Source: Gammaproteobacteria bacterium
GTDB taxonomy: Bacteria; Pseudomonadota; Gammaproteobacteria; DAOWEP01
Reading direction: 5' to 3'
Length of the DNA stretch: 5,695 nt
NCBI GenBank assembly: GCA_030638455.1
Contig: DAOWEP010000093.1
Span: forward strand, 1 to 5,695
Numbering within the stretch: position 1 is the first letter of the stretch; every line of letters starts with the position of its first letter. Under the pieces are notes generated by a model, which was given only the letters and a program-made list of their open reading frames with translations, was not told the origin of the DNA and did no database searches. The position numbers and the translations under genes are program-made. Shown one piece after another: positions 1 to 5,695 of the stretch.

Positions 1-1316
1 TGCTGATCCGAGCCACGGAAGTTGAAGCGGCTAGCATAGGCACGTGAACTGATTTCATAGGTACCGATGGTGATGACATCGAGGCCATCCGAGATTTCTT
101 CCCAAACGGTTTTGTCACCATCCAGGCTGTCGCGGCTCTGGTCTACATAGGAGAGTTGTACGGTATCACCAAAGCGGATCTCACCGTCATCCGGTTTTTC
201 TTCCCCGGTCATCATACGAAACATGGTGGTTTTACCGGCTCCGTTTGGCCCGATCACACCCACAATTCCGCCGCGCGGCAGGTTAAAGTTCAGATCGTCC
301 ACTAACAGGCGGTCACCAAAGCCCTTGCGCACATGGGTTGCCTCAATCACCAGATCACCCAATCTTGGGCCCGGTGGGATGTAGAGTTCATTGGTTTCGT
401 TACGCTTCTGAAAGTCCTGTGAGCTCAGTTCCTCAAAACGGGCAATACGCGCCTTACTCTTGGCATGTCGGCCCTTGGCGTTGGAGCGCACCCATTCCAG
501 CTCTGATTTCATAGCCTTGATGTGTGAAAGCTCTTGTTTTTCCTCCATTTCCAGGCGTTTTCCCTTTTGTTCCAGCCAGGATGAATAATTGCCTTCCCAC
601 GGGATTCCGTGGCCACGGTCCAGCTCCAGAATCCAGCCAGCGACATTGTCTAAAAAGTAACGGTCATGGGTAATGGCCACTACGGTACCAGAATAGTCGT
701 GCAGGAAACGTTCCAGCCAGGCAACGGACTCGGCATCCAGGTGGTTGGTGGGTTCGTCCAGTAACAACATGTCCGGCCTGGAGAGTAGTAACTGACACAG
801 CGCAACCCGGCGACGTTCACCACCAGAGAGCTTGGTGACATCTGCGTCCCACGGCGGCAGTCGCAAGGCGTCGGCCGCGATCTCCAGTGTTCGTTCTGTG
901 TTATGCCCGTCTGATGCCTGCAATATATTTTCCAGTTTGGCCTGTTCCGCGGCCAGCGCATCAAAGTCGGCATCGGGTTCTGCATAGGCGGCATACACCT
1001 CGTCCAGTCGTGCCTTGGCGTCCGTGATTTCGCTCAGGGCCTCTTCTACATTACCGCGTACATCTTTTTCCGGATCCAGTTCAGGCTCTTGTGGAAGATA
1101 ACCTATATTAATACCGGGTTGTGGACGTGCCTCACCAAGGATGTCGGTATCAATGCCCGCCATAATTCGCAGCAGGGTAGATTTACCTGACCCGTTCAGG
1201 CCGAGCACGCCGATCTTTGCACCCGGAAAAAAAGAAAGTGAAATATCCTTAAGAATCTCACGCTTGGGTGGAACAACCTTGCCCACGCCATTCATGGTAT
1301 AGATGTATTGAGCCAT
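1..1316 (-). CDS. ettA: Energy-dependent translational throttle protein EttA (ABC-F ATPase), C-terminus cut by the window edge
   Basis: EttA binds the ribosomal E site and gates entry into elongation according to the ATP/ADP state; it is cytosolic and lacks membrane segments. The frame is open from the ATG at 1316 to the left edge, giving 438 of about 555 residues. ABC1 has Walker A GLNGSGKST (39-47), signature LSGGERRR (163-170), Walker B/DEPTNHLD (187-194) with catalytic E188 exactly as in E. coli, and H-switch H217. The EttA arm insertion falls near 95-139. The basic P-site tRNA interaction motif linker follows at about 242-322, and ABC2 opens with Walker A GPNGAGKTT (356-364). The second signature and Walker B lie outside the window. 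The start MAQYIYTM matches E. coli MAQFVYTM; only a weak purine stretch precedes it. The gene is divergent from the deacetylase gene. Other ABC-F members (Uup, YheS, YbiT) fit less well because the N-terminus, arm and linker match EttA. No truncation or frameshift is visible. Confidence 0.97.
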   Translation of the reverse strand, partial: MAQYIYTMNGVGKVVPPKREILKDISLSFFPGAKIGVLGLNGSGKSTLLRIMAGIDTDILGEARPQPGINIGYLPQEPELDPEKDVRGNVEEALSEITDAKARLDEVYAAYAEPDADFDALAAEQAKLENILQASDGHNTERTLEIAADALRLPPWDADVTKLSGGERRRVALCQLLLSRPDMLLLDEPTNHLDAESVAWLERFLHDYSGTVVAITHDRYFLDNVAGWILELDRGHGIPWEGNYSSWLEQKGKRLEMEEKQELSHIKAMKSELEWVRSNAKGRHAKSKARIARFEELSSQDFQKRNETNELYIPPGPRLGDLVIEATHVRKGFGDRLLVDDLNFNLPRGGIVGVIGPNGAGKTTMFRMMTGEEKPDDGEIRFGDTVQLSYVDQSRDSLDGDKTVWEEISDGLDVITIGTYEISSRAYASRFNFRGSDQ

Positions 1317-1500
1317 TAATTTTAACCCGCAATTATGATAATTTGTTGTGGTTTTTGTATTTCTGCTTATTGTATAAACGGTGGTAGAAACTATTGTAAA
1401 TTTGTTATGGGGCAAGTATACCTGCGTATGTCGTTACTGGAAAATAGTGGCATTCATTGTATGTAGAATAGAGAAGATGCAAAGCAAAGTGTTCGAATAG
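1317..1500. other. Divergent intergenic region between ettA and the deacetylase gene
   Basis: This 184-bp, AT-rich stretch holds the 5' regions of both flanking genes. The ettA promoter candidate lies in its middle. For the plus-strand gene I see only weak candidates: TTGTAA (1394-1399) with TATACC (1417-1422) at 17-bp spacing, and an isolated -10-like TAGAAT (1464-1469). ATTGTA occurs three times on the plus strand (1369, 1393, 1456), which is probably base composition. No RNA gene, terminator or convincing small ORF is seen. Confidence 0.6.
1371..1400 (-). promoter_or_regulatory. Candidate sigma-70 promoter for ettA
   Basis: Read on the minus strand, TTTACA (-35, 1400-1395, 5 of 6 to consensus) is followed after 18 bp by TATACA (-10, 1376-1371, 4 of 6). 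Transcription would start near 1364, leaving a 5' leader of about 48 nt before the ettA ATG at 1316. The match was made by eye in an AT-rich region, where chance matches are common. Confidence 0.35.
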
Positions 1501-2466
1501 ATGAGTAATATCAGCACTGAAAACATCGTGTATACGGGAGATGCATTGGCCCGTTATGGCTTTGGTCATGGACACCCCTTTAGTCCTCAGCGTCATCATG
1601 CTTTTGTTGATGAATTTACCAGGCAGCAGCTTGATTCAAAGGTAGCGCATGGGGAGCCTGTGATGGCGACACAGGAGGCGATTGAGCGTTTCCATACCCA
1701 TGAATACGTTGAAAAGGTAAAGGAACAGTCAATTACCGGAGATGGGTTTCTGGATTGTGGTGATACTCCGGCCTTTAAGGGCATTTATGAGGCCGCAGGA
1801 ACCGTGGTTGGTAGTGTGCTGGATGCACTGGAGGAACTCGTACATGGTGAGTATAAGCGTGCATTTGTCCCCATAGCCGGGCTACATCATGCGCGCCGCG
1901 ATTCGGCTGCCGGGTTTTGTGTGTTTAATGATTGTGGTGTGGCGATTGAAACCCTTCGCAAGGAATATGATATCCAGCGTGTGGCCTATATAGATATAGA
2001 TGCACACCATGGAGACGGAGTATTTTATGCCTTTGAGGATGATCCAGACCTGATTTTTGCAGATATTCATGAAGATGGGCAGTATTTGTATCCCGGTACG
2101 GGTTCCGTGGATGAAACCGGTAAGGGTAATGCTGCAGGTACCAAACTGAATATCCCAATGCCGCCTGAAAGTGGTGATGAGCAGTTCTTTCGGGTATGGA
2201 AACAGGTGGAAAACTTCCTCACTAAGGCGAAACCAGAGTTTATTTTGTTTCAGTGTGGGGCAGACAGCCTGAAAGGTGATCCGATTACACATATGCATTA
2301 TTCCCCGGCAGCGCATGCATATGCGGCAAAACGTTTGTGCGAGGTTGCAGATCAGTATTGTGGAGGACGAATACTGGCGATGGGAGGTGGTGGTTATATA
2401 CTGAAAAATCTTTCGCAGGCCTGGTGTAAAGTAATTAAAGAATTTATTAAAGCGACCGAACTATAG
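1501..2466 (+). CDS. Histone deacetylase family protein (class I-like, AcuC-related zinc amidohydrolase)
   Basis: This is an arginase-deacetylase fold hydrolase predicted to remove acetyl (or other acyl) groups from lysine or small amines through an active-site zinc; it is cytosolic. The 321 residues are essentially one catalytic domain. The N-terminal GFGHGHPFSPQR (20-31) is the usual family opening. The tandem catalytic histidines are H129-H130 in GLHHARRDSAAGFCVFND. The zinc ligands are D167 and H169 in DIDAHHGDGV, plus D255 in CGADSLKGDP. The transition-state Tyr is Y299 in GGGGY. All residues that align with the HDAC8 centre are present, so it should be active. The GADS and YPGTG motifs favour class I/AcuC over acetylpolyamine amidohydrolases. 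At 321 residues it is shorter than B. subtilis AcuC (about 387), and no acuA/acuB or acetyl-CoA synthetase gene is adjacent, so acetoin use is not supported. A stop codon directly precedes ATG 1501, and the next in-frame Met would remove conserved sequence, so this start is firm although no good Shine-Dalgarno is visible. The substrate is unknown. Confidence 0.93.
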   Translation: MSNISTENIVYTGDALARYGFGHGHPFSPQRHHAFVDEFTRQQLDSKVAHGEPVMATQEAIERFHTHEYVEKVKEQSITGDGFLDCGDTPAFKGIYEAAGTVVGSVLDALEELVHGEYKRAFVPIAGLHHARRDSAAGFCVFNDCGVAIETLRKEYDIQRVAYIDIDAHHGDGVFYAFEDDPDLIFADIHEDGQYLYPGTGSVDETGKGNAAGTKLNIPMPPESGDEQFFRVWKQVENFLTKAKPEFILFQCGADSLKGDPITHMHYSPAAHAYAAKRLCEVADQYCGGRILAMGGGGYILKNLSQAWCKVIKEFIKATEL

Positions 2467-2508
2467 GATAGTACTTTATTGTGGGTACTTTCCGCTGGAA
2501 GGTGACTC

Positions 2509-2550
2509 ATGGCAAGTATCCCGGATTACCGGAATCCGGGCAAACGTTGA
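2509..2550 (+). CDS. Possible 13-residue leader ORF before the diguanylate cyclase gene
   Basis: ATG at 2509 opens a 13-codon frame (MASIPDYRNPGKR) ending in TGA at 2548-2550. It is preceded by one of the best ribosome binding sites in the window: GGAAGGTGA (2497-2505), with AGGTGA matching the anti-Shine-Dalgarno consensus at a suitable distance. Its stop lies 4 bp before the GTG start of the cyclase, which has no clear ribosome site of its own, so translational coupling is plausible. A strong hairpin lies inside this ORF. It could instead be the true N-terminus of the cyclase separated by a one-base frameshift, since it is in a different frame and the cyclase frame stays open upstream. It could also be chance. 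No homologue is recognised. Confidence 0.3.
   Translation: MASIPDYRNPGKR
2520..2540 (+). other. Perfect 8-bp stem hairpin upstream of the cyclase gene
   Basis: CCCGGATT (2520-2527) and AATCCGGG (2533-2540) are exact reverse complements around a 5-nt loop, ACCGG. The stem is GC-rich and should be stable in RNA. No T-tract follows (the next bases are CAAACGTTGAG), so it is not a typical intrinsic terminator. It sits 14 bp before GTG 2555 and inside the possible leader ORF. A role in translation control, a processing site, or a DNA-binding operator would all fit its position. Confidence 0.6.
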
Positions 2551-2554
2551 GTTA

Positions 2555-3664
2555 GTGGTTGCTTCTATAAATATGAAAAACGATCTGTATTCAGAGAATA
2601 TCAGGCTAACAGAGCAGCTTCATAGCTTTCTGGCCCAGGCCAGGCAGAATGAAGAGAAGATGAGTCGGTTCAAGGAACAGGAATTACGCCTGATCGGCAC
2701 GCATTCCCTGCCAGAATTAATCCGAATGGTTGTATATGGTTATCGCGCCACATTTGAGCTGGATGTGGTTTCTCTTGCATTGTTGGATTCCAGAAATGAA
2801 TTGCGGGGTATTCTGGCTAATGAGGGCCAGAATCTGGAGCAAATACCCGAACTAAAACTATTGTCGAAAGATGGGGCGCTGGATCCAATCTATGGCGCTT
2901 CGTTACGACCGGTGCTGAATGCCTATAGTCCTTTCAGTCATGGATTGTTATTTCAGGGCCTTCCTCAGGTTCCTTCGAGTGTCGCCTTATTGCCATTGGT
3001 TCGTAATGGTGAGTTGATTGGTAGTATGAATCTGGGTAGTGCCCGCCTGAGCAGGTATGAAAAAGGGATGGACACTGATTTTCTCGAGCATCTTGCAGCC
3101 GTCGTGTCCATCTGTACCGAGAATGCCATCAATCATGAACGGCTGAAGCGTATGGGTCTTACTGATCCGTTGACCCGTGTGAATAACCGAAGGTTCTTCG
3201 ATCAGCGCCTGTATGAAGAGGTATCGGATGCACTTCGTCACCAGCAACCCCTGTCCTGCATATTTCTTGATATCGACAAATTCAAGAGGGTCAATGATGA
3301 GCTCGGCCATCAATCAGGTGATCTGGTGTTGCAGGATGTGGCGATGCTGATTAATTCCCAGTTGCGTACCAGCGATATTATAGCCCGTTATGGTGGTGAG
3401 GAATTTGTTGTCCTGTTGCCAGACACCACCGTTGAATCTGCAATGGAAATCGCAGAGCGAATTCGCGCACGTATTGAGGAGCATGTTTTTGTGTTACCAG
3501 AAGGGAAGCGCATGCATATTACGATTTCAAGCGGTCTATCCATGTTGGTCACAGATACGGCAGACCCAAATGTTCGTGAGCTGGCAAATGAGCTTGTAGA
3601 TCATGCAGACCAGGCGTTATTGATGGCCAAGGAGGGAGGGCGAAACAGGGCTGTATCTGCCTGA
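2555..3664 (+). CDS. GGDEF-domain diguanylate cyclase with DUF484/GAF-like sensor region
   Basis: Predicted to make the second messenger c-di-GMP from two GTP. No transmembrane or signal segment is visible, so it is cytosolic. From the GTG start it is 369 residues. Residues about 8-45 form a charged probable coiled coil. Residues about 46-195 resemble the DUF484/GAF-like fold (LPELIRMVVYGYRATFELDVVSLALL, then GELIGSMNLGSARLSRYEKGMDTDFLEHL), and the GGDEF domain covers about 200-369. Catalytic features are present: DPLT (204-207), FLDIDKFK with metal ligand D239, N247 and D256 for GTP, and the signature as GGEEF (280-284). The inhibitory I-site RxxD is intact (R271-D274), five residues before GGEEF, so product inhibition is expected. 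The Tyr usual in DxALYxAK is Leu here (DQALLMAK), a minor change. No EAL domain is present. The start is uncertain: GTG 2555 or ATG 2573, neither with a clear ribosome site. The sensor ligand is unknown. Confidence 0.93.
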   Translation: MVASINMKNDLYSENIRLTEQLHSFLAQARQNEEKMSRFKEQELRLIGTHSLPELIRMVVYGYRATFELDVVSLALLDSRNELRGILANEGQNLEQIPELKLLSKDGALDPIYGASLRPVLNAYSPFSHGLLFQGLPQVPSSVALLPLVRNGELIGSMNLGSARLSRYEKGMDTDFLEHLAAVVSICTENAINHERLKRMGLTDPLTRVNNRRFFDQRLYEEVSDALRHQQPLSCIFLDIDKFKRVNDELGHQSGDLVLQDVAMLINSQLRTSDIIARYGGEEFVVLLPDTTVESAMEIAERIRARIEEHVFVLPEGKRMHITISSGLSMLVTDTADPNVRELANELVDHADQALLMAKEGGRNRAVSA

Positions 3665-3699
3665 CTGTTCCGAATAAGGCTTTTATAGCTTTTAGTGAG

Positions 3700-4173
3700 A
3701 TGAAATTTTTATGCGATGAGATGCTGAAGGGTTTGGGGCGTTGGCTGCGTGCTGCTGGTTATGACACAATAATTGCAGACAACGGCGTGGCTGATCGTGA
3801 GCTGATCGAGCAGGCCAGGGATGAAGGCCGTCTATTGATCACTCGGGATCGGAAATTAATTGAATTTCGCGATGCCCGTAAACATGTGATTTTGCTAATG
3901 AGTAACCATTTGCAGGATTGCGTACGTGAGTTGAATAAAATAAAAGATATTGATTGGTCTTATCGTCCCTTTTCACGTTGTTTGTTATGTAACCATCCCC
4001 TGCGTGAGGCCGACCCTGGTCAGTATTCGCAAATTCCTGAGGAATCCCGGCGTATCGCCGAACAAAAATCAGAACGGGTATATTGGTGCGATCATTGTAA
4101 TAAACCGTACTGGGCTGGCAGTCATGTCAGGCGCATGCGCAAGACCCTTTCAGGCTGGCAGGATTGTCGATGA
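3700..4173 (+). CDS. Mut7-C family PIN-like RNase domain protein with C-terminal zinc ribbon
   Basis: The 157-residue protein matches the Mut7-C RNase family (PF01927), whose PIN-like fold is predicted to cut RNA using acidic residues and metal. The N-terminal MKFLCDEMLKGLGRWLRAAGYDT is the family opening with D6, and LLITRDRKL (45-53) carries the conserved acidic D50. PFSRCLLCN (90-98) follows. The zinc ribbon uses C94/C97 and C130/C133, and the second pair sits in the family-typical WCDHCNKPYWAGSHVRRM. Stand-alone bacterial members are about this length, and the ThiS-like N-terminal domain found in longer members is absent. ATG 3700 is the only start keeping D6; AGTGAG abuts it, too close for a normal Shine-Dalgarno. 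It starts 35 bp after the cyclase stop and may share its transcript, although a weak promoter-like CTGACT/TATAGC pair (3661-3689, 17-bp spacing) occurs in the gap. RNase activity is inferred from the family, and the target is unknown. Confidence 0.88.
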   Translation: MKFLCDEMLKGLGRWLRAAGYDTIIADNGVADRELIEQARDEGRLLITRDRKLIEFRDARKHVILLMSNHLQDCVRELNKIKDIDWSYRPFSRCLLCNHPLREADPGQYSQIPEESRRIAEQKSERVYWCDHCNKPYWAGSHVRRMRKTLSGWQDCR

Positions 4174-4209
4174 AACAGACGCTTCTTTGTTTGAGGAGAG
4201 TCCCCTGTA

Positions 4210-4239
4210 TTGGGTATTTGAAGCCTGTTCGCCTATAAA
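4210..4239 (+). promoter_or_regulatory. Candidate sigma-70 promoter for glyA
   Basis: The -10 hexamer TATAAA (4234-4239) matches consensus at 5 of 6 positions. The best upstream partner is TTGGGT (4210-4215, 3 of 6) at 18-bp spacing. This would give a leader of roughly 105 nt before ATG 4352. The -35 is weak, which would be compatible with activator dependence, but no activator site is identifiable by eye. Confidence 0.3.
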
Positions 4240-4341
4240 AACCCTGCTCATATTTGTGGGTATTGTCCAGTACTAATGCACGCTAGCCTCAAATCTAGTA
4301 TCCTTTTCCTCTTTATTGGCACGCATTGTGGGCCTTTTGCC

Positions 4342-4351
4342 GGGAGTTGAG
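4342..4351 (+). promoter_or_regulatory. Ribosome binding site that fixes the glyA start
   Basis: GGGAG (4342-4346) stands 5 nt before ATG 4352 and is a good Shine-Dalgarno. It selects this ATG over the in-frame TTG at 4316, which has only a pyrimidine-rich stretch (TCCTTTTCCTC) upstream. Confidence 0.8.
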
Positions 4352-5605
4352 ATGTTTACGAAAGAGTTGAAAATTGCAGGTTTTGATGATGAGTTATGGC
4401 AGGCTATTCAGGGAGAGGAATGTCGTCAGGAAGAGCACATAGAGCTTATCGCCTCTGAAAACTATGCAAGCCCGAGAGTGATGGAAGCTCAGGGAACCCA
4501 GTTAACCAATAAATATGCGGAAGGCTATCCTCGCAAACGTTATTACGGTGGTTGTGAACATGTGGATGTTGTAGAGCAACTGGCGATTGATCGTGCCAAA
4601 GAATTGTTTAATGCCGATTATGCCAATGTGCAGCCGCATTCCGGTTCTCAGGCAAACGCAGCCGTCTACATGGCGTTACTAAGCCCGGGCGATACTGTTT
4701 TAGGAATGAGCCTGGCGCACGGTGGGCATCTTACCCATGGCTCCAAGGTCAGTTTTTCAGGAAAAATATATCATGCGGTTCAGTATGGCCTGAATGAGCA
4801 AACCGGTGAGATCGATTACGATCAGGTCGAGGCGCTGGCAAAGGAACACAAACCGAAGATGATTGTTGCTGGTTTCAGTGCATATTCACGTGTAGTCGAC
4901 TGGCAAAGATTCAGGGATATTGCAGATAGTGTCGGCGCTTACCTGCTGGTAGATATGGCTCACGTAGCCGGATTAATCGCTGTTGGTATATACCCAAGCC
5001 CGGTAGCGATAGCGGATGTAACTACCACCACTACCCATAAGACCCTGCGTGGACCACGTGGCGGGCTGATACTGGCCAAAGCCAATGAAGAAATAGAAAA
5101 GAAGCTCAATTCAGCAATATTCCCGGGAATACAGGGTGGGCCATTGATGCATGTAATAGCGGCCAAGGCCGTGGCACTAAAAGAGGCCTTGCAGCCGGAG
5201 TTCAAGGTGTACCAGCAACAGGTCCTGGATAATGCCAGAACCATGGCGGGTATATTTATTGAACGTGGATACAAGGTGGTGTCTGGCGGCACAGATGATC
5301 ACCTGTTTCTGGTAGACTTGATCGAAAGAGGTATTACGGGCAAGGCCGTTGATGCTGCCCTGGGTAGCGCCAATATTACCGTGAACAAAAATGCGGTCCC
5401 CAATGATCCGCAATCGCCATTTGTGACCAGTGGTATCCGTGTGGGCACACCGGCGGTAACGACAAGGGGATTTAAAGAAGCAGAAATCAGTGAACTGACA
5501 AACTGGATGTGTGACATTATGGATAATGTTGAAGATACAGCTATGATTGATAAGGTAAAGGGAAAAGTTCTTGAGTTGTGTAAAAGGTTTCCTGTATATC
5601 AGTAA
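4352..5605 (+). CDS. glyA: Serine hydroxymethyltransferase
   Basis: This PLP enzyme interconverts serine and glycine with tetrahydrofolate/5,10-methylene-THF and is the main one-carbon entry point; it is a cytosolic homodimer. From ATG 4352 it has 417 residues, the length of E. coli GlyA, and it aligns end to end with only single-residue indels. Visible active-site features are S35 and E57 (IELIASEN, NKYAEGYP), Y65, H126 in AHGGHLTHG, D201 and H204 in VDMAHVAG, and the PLP Schiff-base lysine K230 in TTTTTHKTLRGPRGG. The conserved substrate-carboxylate Arg sits in SGIRVGTPA near the C-terminus. The end, LCKRFPVYQ, parallels E. coli ICARYPVYA. The longer reading from TTG 4316 adds 12 residues with no counterpart in the family and is rejected. 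nrdR follows after 56 bp, a common gammaproteobacterial order, and co-transcription is likely. No missing key residue or frameshift is seen. Confidence 0.98.
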   Translation: MFTKELKIAGFDDELWQAIQGEECRQEEHIELIASENYASPRVMEAQGTQLTNKYAEGYPRKRYYGGCEHVDVVEQLAIDRAKELFNADYANVQPHSGSQANAAVYMALLSPGDTVLGMSLAHGGHLTHGSKVSFSGKIYHAVQYGLNEQTGEIDYDQVEALAKEHKPKMIVAGFSAYSRVVDWQRFRDIADSVGAYLLVDMAHVAGLIAVGIYPSPVAIADVTTTTTHKTLRGPRGGLILAKANEEIEKKLNSAIFPGIQGGPLMHVIAAKAVALKEALQPEFKVYQQQVLDNARTMAGIFIERGYKVVSGGTDDHLFLVDLIERGITGKAVDAALGSANITVNKNAVPNDPQSPFVTSGIRVGTPAVTTRGFKEAEISELTNWMCDIMDNVEDTAMIDKVKGKVLELCKRFPVYQ

Positions 5606-5616
5606 TTATAATAAAT

Positions 5617-5635
5617 GGAAGAGAGAAGTTCTTCC
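5617..5635 (+). other. Small hairpin between glyA and nrdR
   Basis: GGAAGA (5617-5622) pairs with TCTTCC (5630-5635) across a 7-nt loop. The 6-bp stem is followed by TGAAACTTG rather than a T-run, so it is not a standard terminator. It could protect or attenuate a glyA-nrdR message, or be chance. Confidence 0.3.
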
Positions 5636-5661
5636 TGAAACTTGATAACCGAGACTGAACT

Positions 5662-5695
5662 ATGCGTTGTCCTTTTTGTAATGCCGCAGACACCA
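5662..5695 (+). CDS. nrdR: Transcriptional repressor NrdR, N-terminal fragment cut by the window edge
   Basis: Only 11 codons are present (MRCPFCNAADT), but they match the start of NrdR, whose N-terminal zinc ribbon opens MxCPFC with two Cys ligands (C3 and C6 here). NrdR uses this ribbon plus an ATP-cone to repress ribonucleotide reductase operons according to nucleotide levels. The position directly after glyA, 56 bp from its stop, supports the call because glyA-nrdR(-rib genes) is a common gammaproteobacterial order. The ribosome site is weak. Everything after residue 11, including the second Cys pair and the ATP-cone, is outside the window. Confidence 0.9.
   Translation, partial: MRCPFCNAADT

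Larger units (their letters stand above)
4174..4351 (+). other. Intergenic region upstream of glyA
   Basis: This 178-bp gap has no supported gene. The short frame starting at 4170 (22 codons) and the TTG-initiated extension of glyA from 4316 are judged spurious. I see no riboswitch-like conserved core, no T-tailed hairpin that would terminate the upstream genes, and no recognisable PurR or MetR operator. A promoter candidate and the glyA ribosome site are listed separately. Confidence 0.6.

Noticed and set aside
680..994. A 104-codon minus-strand frame inside ettA
   Set aside because: It lies in a different frame of the same strand as ettA, whose motifs prove the real frame; its composition is atypical for a protein.
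1882..2316. A 144-codon minus-strand open frame inside the deacetylase gene
   Set aside because: It is antisense to a gene with clear catalytic motifs, its translation resembles no family I know, and it has no own promoter or ribosome site; it is a shadow frame.
2520..2550. Rho-independent terminator after the deacetylase gene
   Set aside because: The hairpin is strong but is followed by CAAACGTTGAG, not a T-run, and it lies 54 bp beyond the stop, close to the next start.
4170..4238. A 22-codon ORF whose ATG overlaps the Mut7-C stop by ATGA
   Set aside because: The overlap looks like coupling, but the ribosome site is weak, the peptide has no recognisable feature, and the glyA promoter candidate overlaps its end.
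3950..4276. A 108-codon plus-strand frame overlapping the Mut7-C gene and running into the gap
   Set aside because: Over most of its length it is the shifted frame of a recognised gene, and the tail past 4173 shows no domain or ribosome site.
4174..4351. Glycine or THF riboswitch ahead of glyA
   Set aside because: I could not find the conserved cores or the paired architecture of either class; a covariance-model search would settle it.
1..5695. Mobile element, phage, CRISPR, tRNA, rRNA or defence system
   Set aside because: No transposase or integrase motifs, no repeat-spacer periodicity, no cloverleaf, and no terminal inverted repeats were seen; flanking genes are conserved housekeeping genes.

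Overview
The window looks like ordinary chromosomal DNA of a gammaproteobacterium with moderate GC (roughly half, by eye). Three things support this. The EttA on the minus strand matches the E. coli protein almost residue for residue through its motifs, with the catalytic Glu at the same position, 188. The GlyA, started at its best ATG, is 417 residues, the length I recall for E. coli GlyA. The glyA-nrdR order at the right end is common in gammaproteobacteria. It does not look enteric, because the genes between ettA and glyA are not an enterobacterial arrangement. I cannot name a genus. I see no insertion sequences, phage genes, tRNAs, rRNAs or CRISPR repeats.

Layout. Positions 1-1316 (minus) hold the N-terminal four-fifths of ettA, an ABC-F translation factor cut by the window edge. 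A 184-bp divergent intergenic region (1317-1500) separates it from a plus-strand series. That series is a class I-like histone deacetylase/AcuC-family amidohydrolase (1501-2466), an 88-bp gap with a possible 13-codon leader ORF and a strong hairpin, a soluble GGDEF diguanylate cyclase with a DUF484/GAF-like sensor region (2555-3664), and a small Mut7-C PIN-like RNase with a zinc ribbon (3700-4173). A 178-bp gap follows with a probable glyA promoter, then glyA (4352-5605) and the first 11 codons of nrdR (5662 to the edge).

How the genes relate. glyA and nrdR probably form the start of a housekeeping unit for one-carbon/serine-glycine metabolism and control of ribonucleotide reductase. The three genes between ettA and glyA (deacetylase, c-di-GMP synthase, putative RNase) lie on one strand with gaps of 88 and 35 bp and could be co-transcribed. 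Nothing in the sequence ties their functions together, so I treat them as neighbours rather than a demonstrated system. I find no convincing new biological system here. The points most worth a second look are the leader ORF/hairpin before the cyclase, the complete-looking stand-alone deacetylase, and the uncharacterised Mut7-C nuclease next to it.
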